Numbered from the stretch's first letter, positions 1 to 9,220 are shown. The stretch: DNA of 64,000 bases from Mycobacterium sp. 236(2023) (GCF_029623955.1 NZ_JARSBP010000005.1:310001-374000); one strand, 5' to 3'. Translations and numbers: made by a program. The notes: generated by a model from the letters alone, not told the origin.

Positions 1-281
1 AAGAACCGGTCGACACCGACAGGACGACGCGCCGCGCGAGTTCGACCCGCGACGCGGACGACCTCGACGACGCGGACGACCTCGACGAGAGTAAGACAGA
101 TCTCCTGTCGACCCCGATCGACGAGGACGACGACACGGCAGAAGAGTCACAGACGGCCGTCGACACCGACGACGAGAAGAGCGACGACAAGACTGCCAAG
201 GACGACGCGGAGAACTCGTCGGACGCGGATTCCTCCAATTCGTCCGATACCTCCGACGCCGGCACCAAAGCGGCGGCCTGA
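1..281 (+). CDS. C-terminal part of an acidic, disordered-tailed protein (5' truncated by window)
   Basis: An open frame enters from the left edge (first full codon at 3) and stops with TGA at 279-281. The visible 92 residues are almost entirely Asp, Glu, Ser, Thr and Ala with a short tandem repeat (DADDLD twice), so this is an intrinsically disordered tail rather than a folded domain. In mycobacteria the gene before trpG is usually a membrane protein (Rv0012 position, DUF881 or class E sortase type), and the tail may belong to such a protein. The catalytic or membrane part is outside the window, so the family cannot be confirmed. Confidence 0.6.
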   Translation, partial: EPVDTDRTTRRASSTRDADDLDDADDLDESKTDLLSTPIDEDDDTAEESQTAVDTDDEKSDDKTAKDDAENSSDADSSNSSDTSDAGTKAAA

Positions 282-322
282 CGGCGCCGACACCACGAAA
301 CCCCTGGCGGTAGCCTGTTCGG

Positions 323-997
323 ATGCAGGTCTTGGTCGTCGACAACTACGACAGCTTCGTGTTCAACCTGGTCCAGTACCTCGGGCAACTCGGTGTGGAC
401 GCGACGGTGTGGCGTAACGACGACGACCGGCTGGCCACCGACGCGGACATCGCGCGCGTCGCCGACGAGTTCGACGGCGTGCTGCTCAGCCCCGGACCGG
501 GCACACCCGAGCGCGCGGGCGCATCGATTCCGCTGGTCCACGCCTGTTCGACGGCCCGCACGCCATTGCTGGGCGTCTGCCTCGGACACCAGGCCATCGG
601 CGTCGCCTTCGGAGGGACCGTTGATCGCGCCCCCGAGCTGCTGCACGGCAAGACCAGCACCGTCCACCACTCGGACGCGGGCGTTCTCAAAGGGCTGCCG
701 GATCCGTTCACGGCGACCCGCTACCACTCGCTGACGATCCTGCCGGACACCGTTCCCGCCGAGCTCGAGGTCACCGCCAACACAGAGGGCGGGGTCATCA
801 TGGGCGTCCGGCACGTCGAACTGCCGATCCACGGCGTCCAGTTCCACCCGGAGTCGATCCTGACCGAGGGCGGGCACCGAATGCTCGCCAACTGGCTGGC
901 GTTCTGCGGCGCCGCACCCCAGGAATCGCTGGTCCGTCAGCTCGAAGACGAAGTCGCGACCGCGGTCCAGGCGGCTACGACGCGAAGTTCAGCGTGA
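323..997 (+). CDS. trpG: Glutamine amidotransferase subunit of anthranilate / aminodeoxychorismate synthase
   Basis: This 224-residue class I glutamine amidotransferase hydrolyses glutamine and channels ammonia to a chorismate-using partner (TrpE for tryptophan, PabB for folate). The N terminus is the typical VVDNYDSF. The oxyanion-strand motif SPGPGTPE, the nucleophile motif GVCLGHQ and the His-Glu pair in GVQFHPES are all present. It sits in the Rv0013 position next to pknB. The ATG at 323 follows TAGCCT (311-316) by 6 nt with no Shine-Dalgarno, which suggests a leaderless mRNA. Its 3' end overlaps the convergent pknB stop (975-997), so there is no intergenic terminator. Confidence 0.93.
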   Translation: MQVLVVDNYDSFVFNLVQYLGQLGVDATVWRNDDDRLATDADIARVADEFDGVLLSPGPGTPERAGASIPLVHACSTARTPLLGVCLGHQAIGVAFGGTVDRAPELLHGKTSTVHHSDAGVLKGLPDPFTATRYHSLTILPDTVPAELEVTANTEGGVIMGVRHVELPIHGVQFHPESILTEGGHRMLANWLAFCGAAPQESLVRQLEDEVATAVQAATTRSSA

Positions 998-2852
998 TCG
1001 TCGCGCCGAAGTTGACCCCGGCGCCCGCCGTCGGCGTCTGCCGCACCACGGCATTGGTGCGCTGACCGCTGTTCTGCACGTCGCCGCCCTTATCCAGCAC
1101 GCCCGTCCAACCCAGCGCGCGTAGGCGGGGTTCGGCGTCGGTCCAGAACATTCCCGTCAGGTCCGGCATCACGAACTGATTGCCGCGCGACACCTGGATC
1201 TGGATCACGGTGTCCTGCGGAACCGTCTGGCCGGCGCCGGGCTCCAACCCGACGACCTGCCCGGTCGGGACCGTGCTGTCGACCTGGACCGGGACGGTGT
1301 TCAAGAACCCGGACGCGGTCAGGATCTGCTGACACACCTCGGTGGTCTGCCCGACACACTCCGGCACGATCGCCGTCGCGGGGCCCTTGCCCACGACGAT
1401 CGTGATCTCATTCGTGATCGCCGATGTCTGATTCGCAGGCGGCACCGTCGAGATCACCCGGTCCTTCTGCTCCGGGAGCGACGCTGACGTCGTCTGCCGG
1501 AACCGTTCGAAGCCGGCATCGGACAGGCGTTTGACCGCGTCCGAGTAGCTCAGCCCCGACACGTCGGGAACCTCGCGTTGCTCGGGTCCGGTCGACACGT
1601 TGAGGGTGACCTCGTCGCCCGCGGCGATCGACGCGTTCGCGCCTGGGTCGGTGCCGATCACGTGATCAGGCGGAACCTCTGAGTCCGGCTTCTGCTGCGT
1701 GCGGATAGAGAATCCACGGTTCTGCAGCGCAGCGATGGCATCGGCCGACGGCTGGCCCGTGACATCGGGCACCTGCACGTCGCGGGTCTCGCCGCCGAAC
1801 ATGTTGATGCCGATGGTGACAACGACCGTCAGTATCGCCAGGACGGCGACGGCGATGAGCCAGCGGCCCAGCGAGCCGCTCTTCTCGCGCTCTTCGTAGC
1901 GCGGCTGGTGGTCAGTGGCGGAATCGATCGGTTCGGTGCGGTGACGTCCGGGCGTCGCCGACAGCATCGAGGTGCGCTCGGCGTCGGTGAACACCTTGGG
2001 AGCGTCCGGTGTTTGGCCGCCGTGCACCTTGACCAGGTCGGCGCGCATCTCGGCGGCCGTCTGGTAGCGGTTGTCGGGGTTCTTCGTCAGCGCCTTGAGG
2101 ACGACCGCATCGAGTTCGGGGGAGATGTCCGCGTGACGCTGCGACGGTGGCACCGGATCCTCGCGGACATGCTGGTAGGCCACCGCGACGGGTGAATCGC
2201 CGACGAACGGCGGCTCGCCGGTGAGCAGTTCGTAGAGCACGCAGCCCAGCGAATACACGTCGGACCGCGAATCGACCTTGACGCCGCGCGCCTGCTCCGG
2301 CGACAGGTACTGGGCGGTGCCGATCACAGCGGCCGTCTGCGTCACCGGGTTGCCGGCGTCGGCAAGGGCCCGGGCGATGCCGAAGTCCATCACCTTCACG
2401 GCGCCGGCCTTGCTGATCATGATGTTGGCCGGTTTGACGTCGCGGTGGATGATGCCGTGCTGGTGGCTGAAGTTCAGGGCCTGGCAGGCGTCGGCGATGA
2501 CCTCGATAGCGCGCTGGGACGGCATCGGCCCCTCGTTGTGCACGATGTCGCGCAACGTCACACCGTCGACGTACTCCATGACGATGTAGGGCAGCGGCCC
2601 GGTCGGCGTCTCTGCCTCACCGGTGTCGTACACCGCGACGATCGCGGGGTGGTTCAGTGCGGCCGCGTTCTGGGCTTCCCGGCGGAATCGCAGATAGAAG
2701 CTCGGGTCGCGGGCCAGGTCGGCGCGCAGCACCTTGATCGCGACGTCGCGGTGCAACCGCAGGTCGCGTGCCAGGTGGACCTCGGACATACCGCCGAAGC
2801 CCAGGATCTCGCCGACTTCGTAGCGATCGGAAAGGTGCTGTGGGGTCGTCAT
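975..2852 (-). CDS. pknB: Serine/threonine protein kinase PknB with four PASTA domains
   Basis: This 625-residue transmembrane kinase senses muropeptides and lipid II and phosphorylates cell-wall and division proteins. The kinase domain (about 10-275) has the glycine loop GFGGMSEV, catalytic Lys40 (VAIKVL), HRDVKPAN, DFG and a TQTAAVIGTAQY activation loop. A basic juxtamembrane stretch leads to one membrane helix (near 330-350) and four extracellular PASTA repeats. The ATG at 2852 overlaps the pknA TGA (2849-2852), which fixes the start; the frame stays open upstream only by chance. Length and numbering match M. tuberculosis PknB (626 residues). It is the last gene of the operon. Confidence 0.97.
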   Translation of the reverse strand: MTTPQHLSDRYEVGEILGFGGMSEVHLARDLRLHRDVAIKVLRADLARDPSFYLRFRREAQNAAALNHPAIVAVYDTGEAETPTGPLPYIVMEYVDGVTLRDIVHNEGPMPSQRAIEVIADACQALNFSHQHGIIHRDVKPANIMISKAGAVKVMDFGIARALADAGNPVTQTAAVIGTAQYLSPEQARGVKVDSRSDVYSLGCVLYELLTGEPPFVGDSPVAVAYQHVREDPVPPSQRHADISPELDAVVLKALTKNPDNRYQTAAEMRADLVKVHGGQTPDAPKVFTDAERTSMLSATPGRHRTEPIDSATDHQPRYEEREKSGSLGRWLIAVAVLAILTVVVTIGINMFGGETRDVQVPDVTGQPSADAIAALQNRGFSIRTQQKPDSEVPPDHVIGTDPGANASIAAGDEVTLNVSTGPEQREVPDVSGLSYSDAVKRLSDAGFERFRQTTSASLPEQKDRVISTVPPANQTSAITNEITIVVGKGPATAIVPECVGQTTEVCQQILTASGFLNTVPVQVDSTVPTGQVVGLEPGAGQTVPQDTVIQIQVSRGNQFVMPDLTGMFWTDAEPRLRALGWTGVLDKGGDVQNSGQRTNAVVRQTPTAGAGVNFGATITLNFAS

Positions 2853-4144
2853 CGCACTATCTGTTCTGGGGCGTGCAGCATCACCAGCGGCGATGCGTAG
2901 TCGATGGGTCGGGATACCCAATTTCCGTCGGGTACATGATCGCGTATCGCCGGTGGCGCTGCGCCGGGAGTCTCCGGTGGCGGCTCGGTCTGGCTGCTCG
3001 GCGTCTCGGTGATCGTGGTCGGCGCGGGGCGGTCCTTGCGGTCCTGGGCGTTCAGGACGATCAGGATCGCGATGACGATCGCCAAGGCCCCGAGGACCCC
3101 GGCAGCCCACAGCAGGGCCCGCTGGCCCGACGAGAAGGTCCGCCGCGCGGGTTGCGGGGTGCGATGGTGGCTGCCGGTGGTGCGGGTGCGCGACGTCGGA
3201 GCGGGTGCCCGGCCGGTCGGTGCGGCAACGGGGGCGGGCGCGATGGCGGGCGGAACGGCGGTCGGCGCGGCCCGTCCGATCGACGGTGCCGCATTGGGCC
3301 GCGGGGGACGGCGCCCGGAGCGGACGGCGGCGACGGCGTCGGCGAACGGACCGCCGGACTTGTATCGCATGCCGGGATTCTTGACGAGCGTGATCTCGAT
3401 GAGCTCACGCACGTTGGGGGGTAGGTCGGCGGGCAGCGGAGGAGGTGTCTCTTTGATGTGCTTCATCGCCACGGTCAGTGCACCGTCGCCGGTGAACGGC
3501 CGCTTGCCCGAAACCGCTTCATAGCCGACGACACCGAGTGAATAGACGTCGCTGGCGGCCGTCGCGTCGTGGCCGAGGGCCTGCTCGGGCGCGATGTACT
3601 GGGCTGTGCCCATGACCATGCCGGTCTGCGTGACCGGTGCGGCGTCGACGGCTTTCGCGATGCCGAAGTCGGTGAGCTTCACCTGGCCGGTCGGCGTGAT
3701 CAGGATGTTTCCCGGCTTCACGTCGCGGTGCACCAGACCTGCGGTGTGGGCCACCTGAAGTGCCCGGCCCGTCTGCTCGAGCATGTCGAGTGCGTGGCGC
3801 AGGGACAGCCGGCCCGTCCGCTTGATCACCGAGTTCAGTGGCTCGCCGTTGACGAGCTCCATCACCAGGTAGGCGGTGCGGCCTTCACCGTCGATGTCCG
3901 TCTCGCCGTAGTCGTACACGCCGGCGATGCCGGGATGGTTGAGCATCGCGACGGTGCGCGCCTCGGCGCGGAACCGCTCGACGAACTCCGGATCTTCCGA
4001 GTATTCGGCCTTGAGGACCTTGATGGCGACGCGACGGCCGAGGCGGGAGTCCACGCCTTCCCAGACCTGTCCCATGCCGCCCGTGGCGATCAGCCGCTGC
4101 AACCGGTAGCGGCCGGACAGCGTCACACCGACTCTTGGGCTCAT
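2849..4144 (-). CDS. pknA: Serine/threonine protein kinase PknA
   Basis: This 431-residue Hanks-type kinase acts on cell-shape and division proteins such as Wag31 and FtsZ and works with PknB. The kinase domain covers about 13-275, with ATGGMGQV, Lys42 (VAIKVL), HRDVKPGN, DFG and TQTGMVMGTAQY. A Pro/Ala-rich linker leads to one membrane segment (near 340-362) and a short extracellular tail without PASTA repeats. The ATG at 4144 is preceded on the minus strand by GGAGG at good spacing. Directly upstream is a tandemly duplicated segment making an 18-residue uORF whose stop overlaps this start. The gene overlaps pknB by 4 nt. Confidence 0.97.
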   Translation of the reverse strand: MSPRVGVTLSGRYRLQRLIATGGMGQVWEGVDSRLGRRVAIKVLKAEYSEDPEFVERFRAEARTVAMLNHPGIAGVYDYGETDIDGEGRTAYLVMELVNGEPLNSVIKRTGRLSLRHALDMLEQTGRALQVAHTAGLVHRDVKPGNILITPTGQVKLTDFGIAKAVDAAPVTQTGMVMGTAQYIAPEQALGHDATAASDVYSLGVVGYEAVSGKRPFTGDGALTVAMKHIKETPPPLPADLPPNVRELIEITLVKNPGMRYKSGGPFADAVAAVRSGRRPPRPNAAPSIGRAAPTAVPPAIAPAPVAAPTGRAPAPTSRTRTTGSHHRTPQPARRTFSSGQRALLWAAGVLGALAIVIAILIVLNAQDRKDRPAPTTITETPSSQTEPPPETPGAAPPAIRDHVPDGNWVSRPIDYASPLVMLHAPEQIVR

Positions 4145-4197
4145 TGCTCGCCTCCGGCGAGGTGGCTCATTGACCTACCTCCGGCGAGGTGGCTCAT
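4141..4197 (-). CDS. Putative 18-residue uORF built from a tandem 27-nt duplication before pknA
   Basis: Between pbpA (ends 4221) and pknA (starts 4144) the minus strand holds a small open frame encoding MSHLAGGRSMSHLAGGEQ. It is two copies of a 9-codon unit; the identical 21-bp cores are at 4151-4171 and 4178-4198. Each copy carries its own ATGAGCC and a GGAGG, so ATGAGCC occurs three times in a row (4197, 4170, 4144), the last being the pknA start. The uORF stop TGA (4141-4143) overlaps the pknA ATG, the geometry of translational coupling. Translation is not shown; it could also be a chance duplication of the ribosome-binding region. Confidence 0.4.
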   Translation of the reverse strand: MSHLAGGRSMSHLAGGEQ

Positions 4198-4220
4198 TCC
4201 TTGATCTCTGGCAATGCGGC

Positions 4221-5696
4221 TCACGAGGCCTCCTGCAGCGCCGCGGCGATTGTCGCGCGCCCGATGGGGGCGGCCAGTGCACCACCCGTGGCCGACAGTC
4301 GGTCTCCGCCGTCCTCGACGAGCACCGCGACCGCGACTTTGGGTGCCTGAGCGGGCGCGAAGGCGATGTACCAGGCATGCGGCGGCGTGTTGCGCGGATC
4401 CGTGCCGTGCTCCGCAGTGCCGGTCTTGGATGCGATCTGCACGCCGGCGATGGCTCCCTTCTGCTGAGTCACCTGCTCGGCGGCGACCATCAAGTCCGTA
4501 AGTGTATCTGCGACCTGCTCCGTCACTGCTCTCTGCTCTTGGGCAGGGGAGGTCGTGGCGATATTCGCCAAGTCGGAGCCCTTCAGGCTGTCCACGAGGT
4601 ACGGGCGCATCGTGACGCCTTTGTTGGCGATCGTGGCCGCGACCATCGCGTTTTGGAGCGGAGTCAACGCCACGTCCTTCTGACCGATGCTCGACATCCC
4701 CAGCGCGGCATCGTCGGAGATGGGCCCGACAGTGGATTCGGCCACCTGCAGCGGAATGGCGGGCGGGACTGCGCCGACTCCGAACCCCAGCGCGGTCGAC
4801 CGCATCGCGTCGGCGCCGGTGTCCATGCCCAGTTGGACGAACGCGGTGTTGCAGGAGTGCGCGAAGGCGTACTCGAGGGAGGCGGTCGGTCCGCCGCCGC
4901 AGGCGTTGCCGCCGAAGTTCTCCAACGTCGCCGTGCTGTCGGGCAACGCGATCGACGGCGCTGCCGTCAGCTGCGTGCCCGGTGTCGCGCCGGCCTGCAG
5001 CGCCGCGGCGGTGGTGATCACCTTGAACGTGGAGCCCGGGGGATAGGTCTCGGCGATGGCGCGGTTGAGCAGTGGCGAGTCGGCATCGTCGCGCAGCCGC
5101 TGCCACGCCTCGGCCTGGTCCTCAATGTTGTGTGTGGCCAACAGGTTTGGGTCATACGATGGTGCGGACACCAGGGCCAGGATCTTTCCGGTCGATGGTT
5201 CGAGTGCAACGACGGCGCCCTTGCACGGTCCGTTGCAACCGTCCTCCATCGCTTCCCACGCGGCCTGCTGGACTTCGGGGTTGATAGTCGTGGAGACGTT
5301 GCCGCCACGCGGATCGCGACCGGTGAAGAAGTCGGCGAGCCTGCGGCCGAAGAGCCGTTCGTCGGAGCCGTTGAGAATGGTGTCCTCGGCGCGCTCGAGC
5401 CCGGAACTGGAATAGCTCAGCGAGTAGAAACCGGTGACCGGCGCGTATGTCATCGGGTTCGGGTAGACGCGCAGAAAGCGGTACCTCCCCGGCGTCGACA
5501 CCGAGTAGGCGAGCAATTGGCCGCCCGCTGAGATCTGGCCGCGCTGGCGGGAGTACTCGTCGAGGAGCACCCGCTGATTGCGGGGGTCGGACCGCAACCC
5601 GTCGGCTGTGAAGACCTGGGTCAGCGTCGCGTTGGCCAGCAGCAGCACGATGAGGGCCATGATCATCACCGAGATCCGGCGCAGTGAGGTGTTCAT
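4221..5696 (-). CDS. pbpA: Penicillin-binding protein PbpA (class B transpeptidase)
   Basis: This 491-residue class B PBP crosslinks septal or elongation peptidoglycan and partners the SEDS glycosyltransferase RodA encoded next to it. A single N-terminal membrane anchor (about 8-28) is followed by a dimerisation region and the transpeptidase domain. Catalytic motifs are visible in order: PPGSTFK (nucleophile Ser near 222), HSCN, and SKTGTAE near the C terminus. The ATG at 5696 overlaps the rodA stop (5693-5695), giving exactly the length of the M. tuberculosis protein. The upstream in-frame extension is not used. The 76-nt gap to pknA holds the duplicated uORF. Confidence 0.96.
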   Translation of the reverse strand: MNTSLRRISVMIMALIVLLLANATLTQVFTADGLRSDPRNQRVLLDEYSRQRGQISAGGQLLAYSVSTPGRYRFLRVYPNPMTYAPVTGFYSLSYSSSGLERAEDTILNGSDERLFGRRLADFFTGRDPRGGNVSTTINPEVQQAAWEAMEDGCNGPCKGAVVALEPSTGKILALVSAPSYDPNLLATHNIEDQAEAWQRLRDDADSPLLNRAIAETYPPGSTFKVITTAAALQAGATPGTQLTAAPSIALPDSTATLENFGGNACGGGPTASLEYAFAHSCNTAFVQLGMDTGADAMRSTALGFGVGAVPPAIPLQVAESTVGPISDDAALGMSSIGQKDVALTPLQNAMVAATIANKGVTMRPYLVDSLKGSDLANIATTSPAQEQRAVTEQVADTLTDLMVAAEQVTQQKGAIAGVQIASKTGTAEHGTDPRNTPPHAWYIAFAPAQAPKVAVAVLVEDGGDRLSATGGALAAPIGRATIAAALQEAS

Positions 5697-7108
5697 ACCT
5701 TCTGGATCACCTCGGTGCTGGCCCCGGCGATGGTGCCTGAAGGGAGCGGTTTGGTGCCGATGGGTCGCCGTGCCGCATGCGAGATGCGGACCAGGATCGC
5801 CAGCAGCAGATAGTTGGCCACCAGAGATGATCCGCCGTAGGACATCCACGGTGTCGTCAGGCCCGTCAGCGGAATCAGTTTGGTGACACCGCCGACGACG
5901 ATGAACAACTGGATGGCCAACGTCGCCGCCAAGCCTGCGGCCAGTAGCTTGCCGAAGCTGTCGCGCACGGCGATCGCGGTCCGCAGCCCCCGGATGATGA
6001 CGATGGCGTACAGCATCAGGACTGCCGAAAGACCAACCAGCCCAAGCTCTTCCCCGATGGCTGCGATGATGAAGTCGGTGGACGCGGCGGGCACGGTACC
6101 GGGTTGCCCGTTGCCGAGCCCGGTGCCGAAGATGCCTCCGGTCGCGAAGCTGAACAGTGACTGCACCATCTGGTATCCGGCGCCGTCAGGGTCGGCGAAC
6201 GGGTCCTGCCATGTCTGGACGCGGACCCGCACGTGGTCGAACGCGTAGTAGGCCGCCACACTGCCTGCGGCAAAAAGCGCCAGCCCCAACACAACCCAGC
6301 TGAACCGTTCGGTGGCGATGTAGACCATCACCAGGAACGACGCGTAGAGCAGAAGCGAGGTGCCGAGGTCCTTCTCGAAGATCATCACGCCGATGGAGGC
6401 GATCCACGCGGCCAGCAGCGGAGCCAGATCGCGGGGACGTGGCAGGTCCATCCCGAGGACGTGTTTGCCTGCGCTGGTGAACAGGCTGCGCTTGGACACC
6501 AGTACGGCGGCGAAGAAGATCAGCAGCAGGATCTTGGAGAACTCGGCGGGCTGAATGGAGAAGCCCTCGAACTGAATCCAGATCTTCGCACCGTTCTGCT
6601 CCGACATCTCTCGGGGCAGCACGGCGGGGATCGCGAGCAGGATCAGCCCGGCCAGGCCGCAGACGTAGCCGTAGCGCGACAGCATCCGGTGGTCGCGGAG
6701 GAAGATCACGATGGCGGAGAAGCCGAGCACGCCGACGAGGGTCCAGAGCATCTGCTGGTTGGCGGTGCCACCGAGGCCCTGCATGGTCGACGGTTGGCCC
6801 TCGACAAGGTCGAGACGGTGAATCATGACCAGCCCTAAGCCATTCAGCAGCGCGACGACCGGCAGCAGCAGCGGGTCGGCGTAGGGGGCGAAGCGGCGGA
6901 CGGCGAGGTGAGCGCCCGTGAACAGGGCGAGGTAGGCGACGGTGTACTGCGCGAGATCCCAGTGCAGTCCCTGTTCCTGATTGGCTTCGACCAGCAGCAG
7001 CGCGGTCGTGGTGATCACCGCGGCGAAGCCGAGGAGGAAGAGCTCGGCGTTGCGACGGTTGGGTAGTTCGGGTGTCACCGCGACGAGAGGCTGCGGCTGG
7101 GTCGTCAT
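5693..7108 (-). CDS. rodA: SEDS-family peptidoglycan glycosyltransferase RodA
   Basis: This 471-residue polytopic membrane protein of the FtsW/RodA/SpoVE family polymerises glycan strands from lipid II. About ten hydrophobic helices are visible, together with family signatures such as the KDLGTSLL segment in the central loop, FATGGIFGTGLGNGQPG, and the C-terminal GLTTPWMSYGGSSLVANY. The start overlaps the pstP stop (7105-7108) and the end overlaps the pbpA start, consistent with coupled synthesis of the polymerase and transpeptidase pair. It matches the Rv0017c position and length. Confidence 0.96.
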   Translation of the reverse strand: MTTQPQPLVAVTPELPNRRNAELFLLGFAAVITTTALLLVEANQEQGLHWDLAQYTVAYLALFTGAHLAVRRFAPYADPLLLPVVALLNGLGLVMIHRLDLVEGQPSTMQGLGGTANQQMLWTLVGVLGFSAIVIFLRDHRMLSRYGYVCGLAGLILLAIPAVLPREMSEQNGAKIWIQFEGFSIQPAEFSKILLLIFFAAVLVSKRSLFTSAGKHVLGMDLPRPRDLAPLLAAWIASIGVMIFEKDLGTSLLLYASFLVMVYIATERFSWVVLGLALFAAGSVAAYYAFDHVRVRVQTWQDPFADPDGAGYQMVQSLFSFATGGIFGTGLGNGQPGTVPAASTDFIIAAIGEELGLVGLSAVLMLYAIVIIRGLRTAIAVRDSFGKLLAAGLAATLAIQLFIVVGGVTKLIPLTGLTTPWMSYGGSSLVANYLLLAILVRISHAARRPIGTKPLPSGTIAGASTEVIQKV

Positions 7109-8667
7109 GAGACTTCCCGGCAGTTCGTTCCCGGCTCAGGTGGTGGGGGAGGAAGTGCGGTGACCGTCGGTGACGGTGACGGCGACGGGGAGGGGGAGGC
7201 CGACGGTGGCGGCGTCGCGGAACCCGAGGTGCGGGGTGCCGGAGGCGGCGCGGTCGTGGCCGGATTCCCGCTGGGCCCAGTGGTTTCCGGGGCATCGGAC
7301 GGTGACGGCGGCGCGGTGGTGGAGGTGGCGCCGGGTGGCGGGCCGGGCCGGGGGGACGGTGACGGCGCCGAGGGCCTCGTGCTGGGCGTCGGGGTCGGGG
7401 TCGCGCACACGGGGAGGACGGAGCTGCGCGACAACTCTTCGATCTGGCCGATCGCTTCGTCGAGAGAACCTGAGGGGAGTCCGGCGATCACCTGTGCGCG
7501 CTCGGGAGGACGCATGTCCTCGACACCGAGAAGCCTGCAGTCCAGATTGCCGCCGGACTGATCGGCGCTGATGAGGGAGAGTTCGTTGCGATTGTTCAGG
7601 CATCCGAGGAGGTAAGGCTCCTGCAGGGAGACTCCGAGAAAGGAGCCCTGGACACCCCGCATGATCGAGACGGTGCCGTTGTTCTCGCTGACGTAGTAGT
7701 TGTTCCGCACGATCTCGCGTCCGACTGCCAGGCCCGCCAGCACCACCAGGACCAGCACCGTCGCGGCGATGATCATGCGTCGCCGGGACCGGGGTCGCGG
7801 TGGCGGCTCTTCAGGTTGTGGCACAACGCGTTTGGCGGCGTTGCGTTTCGGGTTGAAAGCCGATGCACGGCCGGCCGCCGTGTTCGGCGGGGCGCTCTGG
7901 TCGTCGTCGCCGGACACGGCGCCGGCCAGGATCGGCTGGGTCTGGCCGTAGTCGTAGTCGACGACGTCGGCGACCACGACGGTGACGTTGTCGGGTCCGC
8001 CGCCGCGCAGCGCCAATTCGATGAGACGGTCGGCACTTTCGGCGACGTCGTCGATCTGGAGTGCCTCGGCGATGGTGTCGAAACTGACCGGGTCGGACAG
8101 CCCGTCGGAGCACAGCAGGTACCGGTCGCCGGCGCGCGCTTCGCGCATGATCAGTGTCGGCTCGACCTCGTGTCCGGTCAGCGCCCGCATGATCAACGAG
8201 CGCTGCGGGTGGCTGTGAGCTTCCTCGGCAGTGATGCGACCTTCGTCGACGAGCGTCTGAACGAACGTGTCGTCCTTGGTGATCTGGTTCAGTTCACCGT
8301 CGCGCATCAGGTAACCGCGGGAGTCACCGATGTGCACCAGGCCAAGGCGGTTGCCCGCGAACAGGATCGCCGTCAACGTGGTGCCCATGCCCTCGAGCTC
8401 GGGGTCATGTTCCACGTGCGCGGCGATCGCCGAGTTGCCTTCGCGGACGGCCGAATCGAGCTTGCTGAGCAGGTCGCCACCGGGCTCGTCGTCGTCGAGG
8501 TGGGCCAGCGCGGCGATAACCAGCTGAGAGGCGACCTCGCCGGCCGCGTGTCCGCCCATGCCGTCGGCTAGCGCGAGCAGGCGCGCCCCCGCGTAGACGG
8601 AATCCTCGTTGTTGGCGCGCACCAGCCCACGGTCGCTGCGCGCCGCATACTTGAGAACAAGGGTCAC
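7105..8667 (-). CDS. pstP: PP2C-family serine/threonine protein phosphatase PstP
   Basis: This 520-residue membrane phosphatase dephosphorylates PknA, PknB and their substrates. The PP2C domain (about 1-235) begins AARSDRGLVRANNEDS and has the metal-binding ADGMGG, HIGDSRGYL, LCSDGLSD and GGGPDNVTVVVAD motifs. A basic linker precedes one membrane helix (about 298-318) and an extracellular domain ending in a roughly 90-residue Pro/Ser/Thr-rich tail. The start is the GTG at 8667, overlapping the fhaB stop (GTGA, 8664-8667) and giving MTLVLKYAARSD; the open frame further upstream has no homology. The long low-complexity tail varies between species. Confidence 0.95.
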   Translation of the reverse strand: MTLVLKYAARSDRGLVRANNEDSVYAGARLLALADGMGGHAAGEVASQLVIAALAHLDDDEPGGDLLSKLDSAVREGNSAIAAHVEHDPELEGMGTTLTAILFAGNRLGLVHIGDSRGYLMRDGELNQITKDDTFVQTLVDEGRITAEEAHSHPQRSLIMRALTGHEVEPTLIMREARAGDRYLLCSDGLSDPVSFDTIAEALQIDDVAESADRLIELALRGGGPDNVTVVVADVVDYDYGQTQPILAGAVSGDDDQSAPPNTAAGRASAFNPKRNAAKRVVPQPEEPPPRPRSRRRMIIAATVLVLVVLAGLAVGREIVRNNYYVSENNGTVSIMRGVQGSFLGVSLQEPYLLGCLNNRNELSLISADQSGGNLDCRLLGVEDMRPPERAQVIAGLPSGSLDEAIGQIEELSRSSVLPVCATPTPTPSTRPSAPSPSPRPGPPPGATSTTAPPSPSDAPETTGPSGNPATTAPPPAPRTSGSATPPPSASPSPSPSPSPTVTALPPPPPEPGTNCREVS

Positions 8668-9131
8668 GGGCGCAACTCGATCACCGTTTTGCCGATTCGC
8701 ACCGGGGTGCCCATCGGAACTCGTACCGCTGTTGTCACCTTCGCCCTGTCGAGGTAAGTACCGTTGGTCGATCCTAGGTCCTCTACATACCATTCCGGAC
8801 CTCGTGGCGAGAGCCTGGCGTGGCGCGTCGAGGCGTAATCGTCTGTCAGCACAAGTGTGGAGTCATCGGCCCTGCCGATCAGGACCGGCTGGGTGCCCAG
8901 CGGGATGCGGGTACCCGCCAGGGCGCCTTCGGTCACCACCAGTTGGCGGGGGACTGTCCTGCGCGCCCGGTTGGGCAGTAGCGACCCGCGCAACGCGAGT
9001 CCGCGACGCACCATCACTGCGCCCGTCGGCGCGTAGATGTCGGTGCGCAGGATGCGCAGCACAGACCAGATGAACAGCCACAGCAGCAACAGGAAGCCGA
9101 CGCGGGTCAGCTGCAGTACAAGGCCCTGCAT
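8664..9131 (-). CDS. fhaB: FHA-domain membrane protein FhaB (FipA)
   Basis: This 155-residue protein has one N-terminal membrane helix (about 8-26, LLLLWLFIWSVL) and a cytosolic forkhead-associated domain that binds phosphothreonine. FHA signatures are present: LIGRADDSTLVL, STRHARL and DLGSTNGTYL. The family links kinase signalling to the division and cell-wall machinery (FipA binds FtsZ/FtsQ in M. tuberculosis). The ATG at 9131 has GAGAGGAC upstream. It is the first gene of the overlapping fhaB-pstP-rodA-pbpA-pknA-pknB run and is separated by 89 bp from fhaA, where its promoter may lie. Confidence 0.94.
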   Translation of the reverse strand: MQGLVLQLTRVGFLLLLWLFIWSVLRILRTDIYAPTGAVMVRRGLALRGSLLPNRARRTVPRQLVVTEGALAGTRIPLGTQPVLIGRADDSTLVLTDDYASTRHARLSPRGPEWYVEDLGSTNGTYLDRAKVTTAVRVPMGTPVRIGKTVIELRP

Positions 9132-9220
9132 CTGACGTCCTCTCCGTCCCGGTCATACTCCTTGCGCAAGCGCCGGCGTCCTTTCGGCGCGCCACCTTAC
9201 TGGGGCGTCGAGGCCGCCCC

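Noticed and set aside
3009..4204. Long plus-strand frames opposite pknA
   Set aside because: High-GC antisense artefacts with no motif, ribosome-binding site or sensible composition.
4141..5106. 321-codon open frame on the minus strand through pbpA into the pknA start
   Set aside because: Arg/Gly/His-rich shadow of pbpA; only its last 18 codons form a plausible uORF.
6186..7295. 369-codon minus-strand frame overlapping rodA
   Set aside because: Arg/Pro-rich third-position shadow of rodA; no homology-like features.
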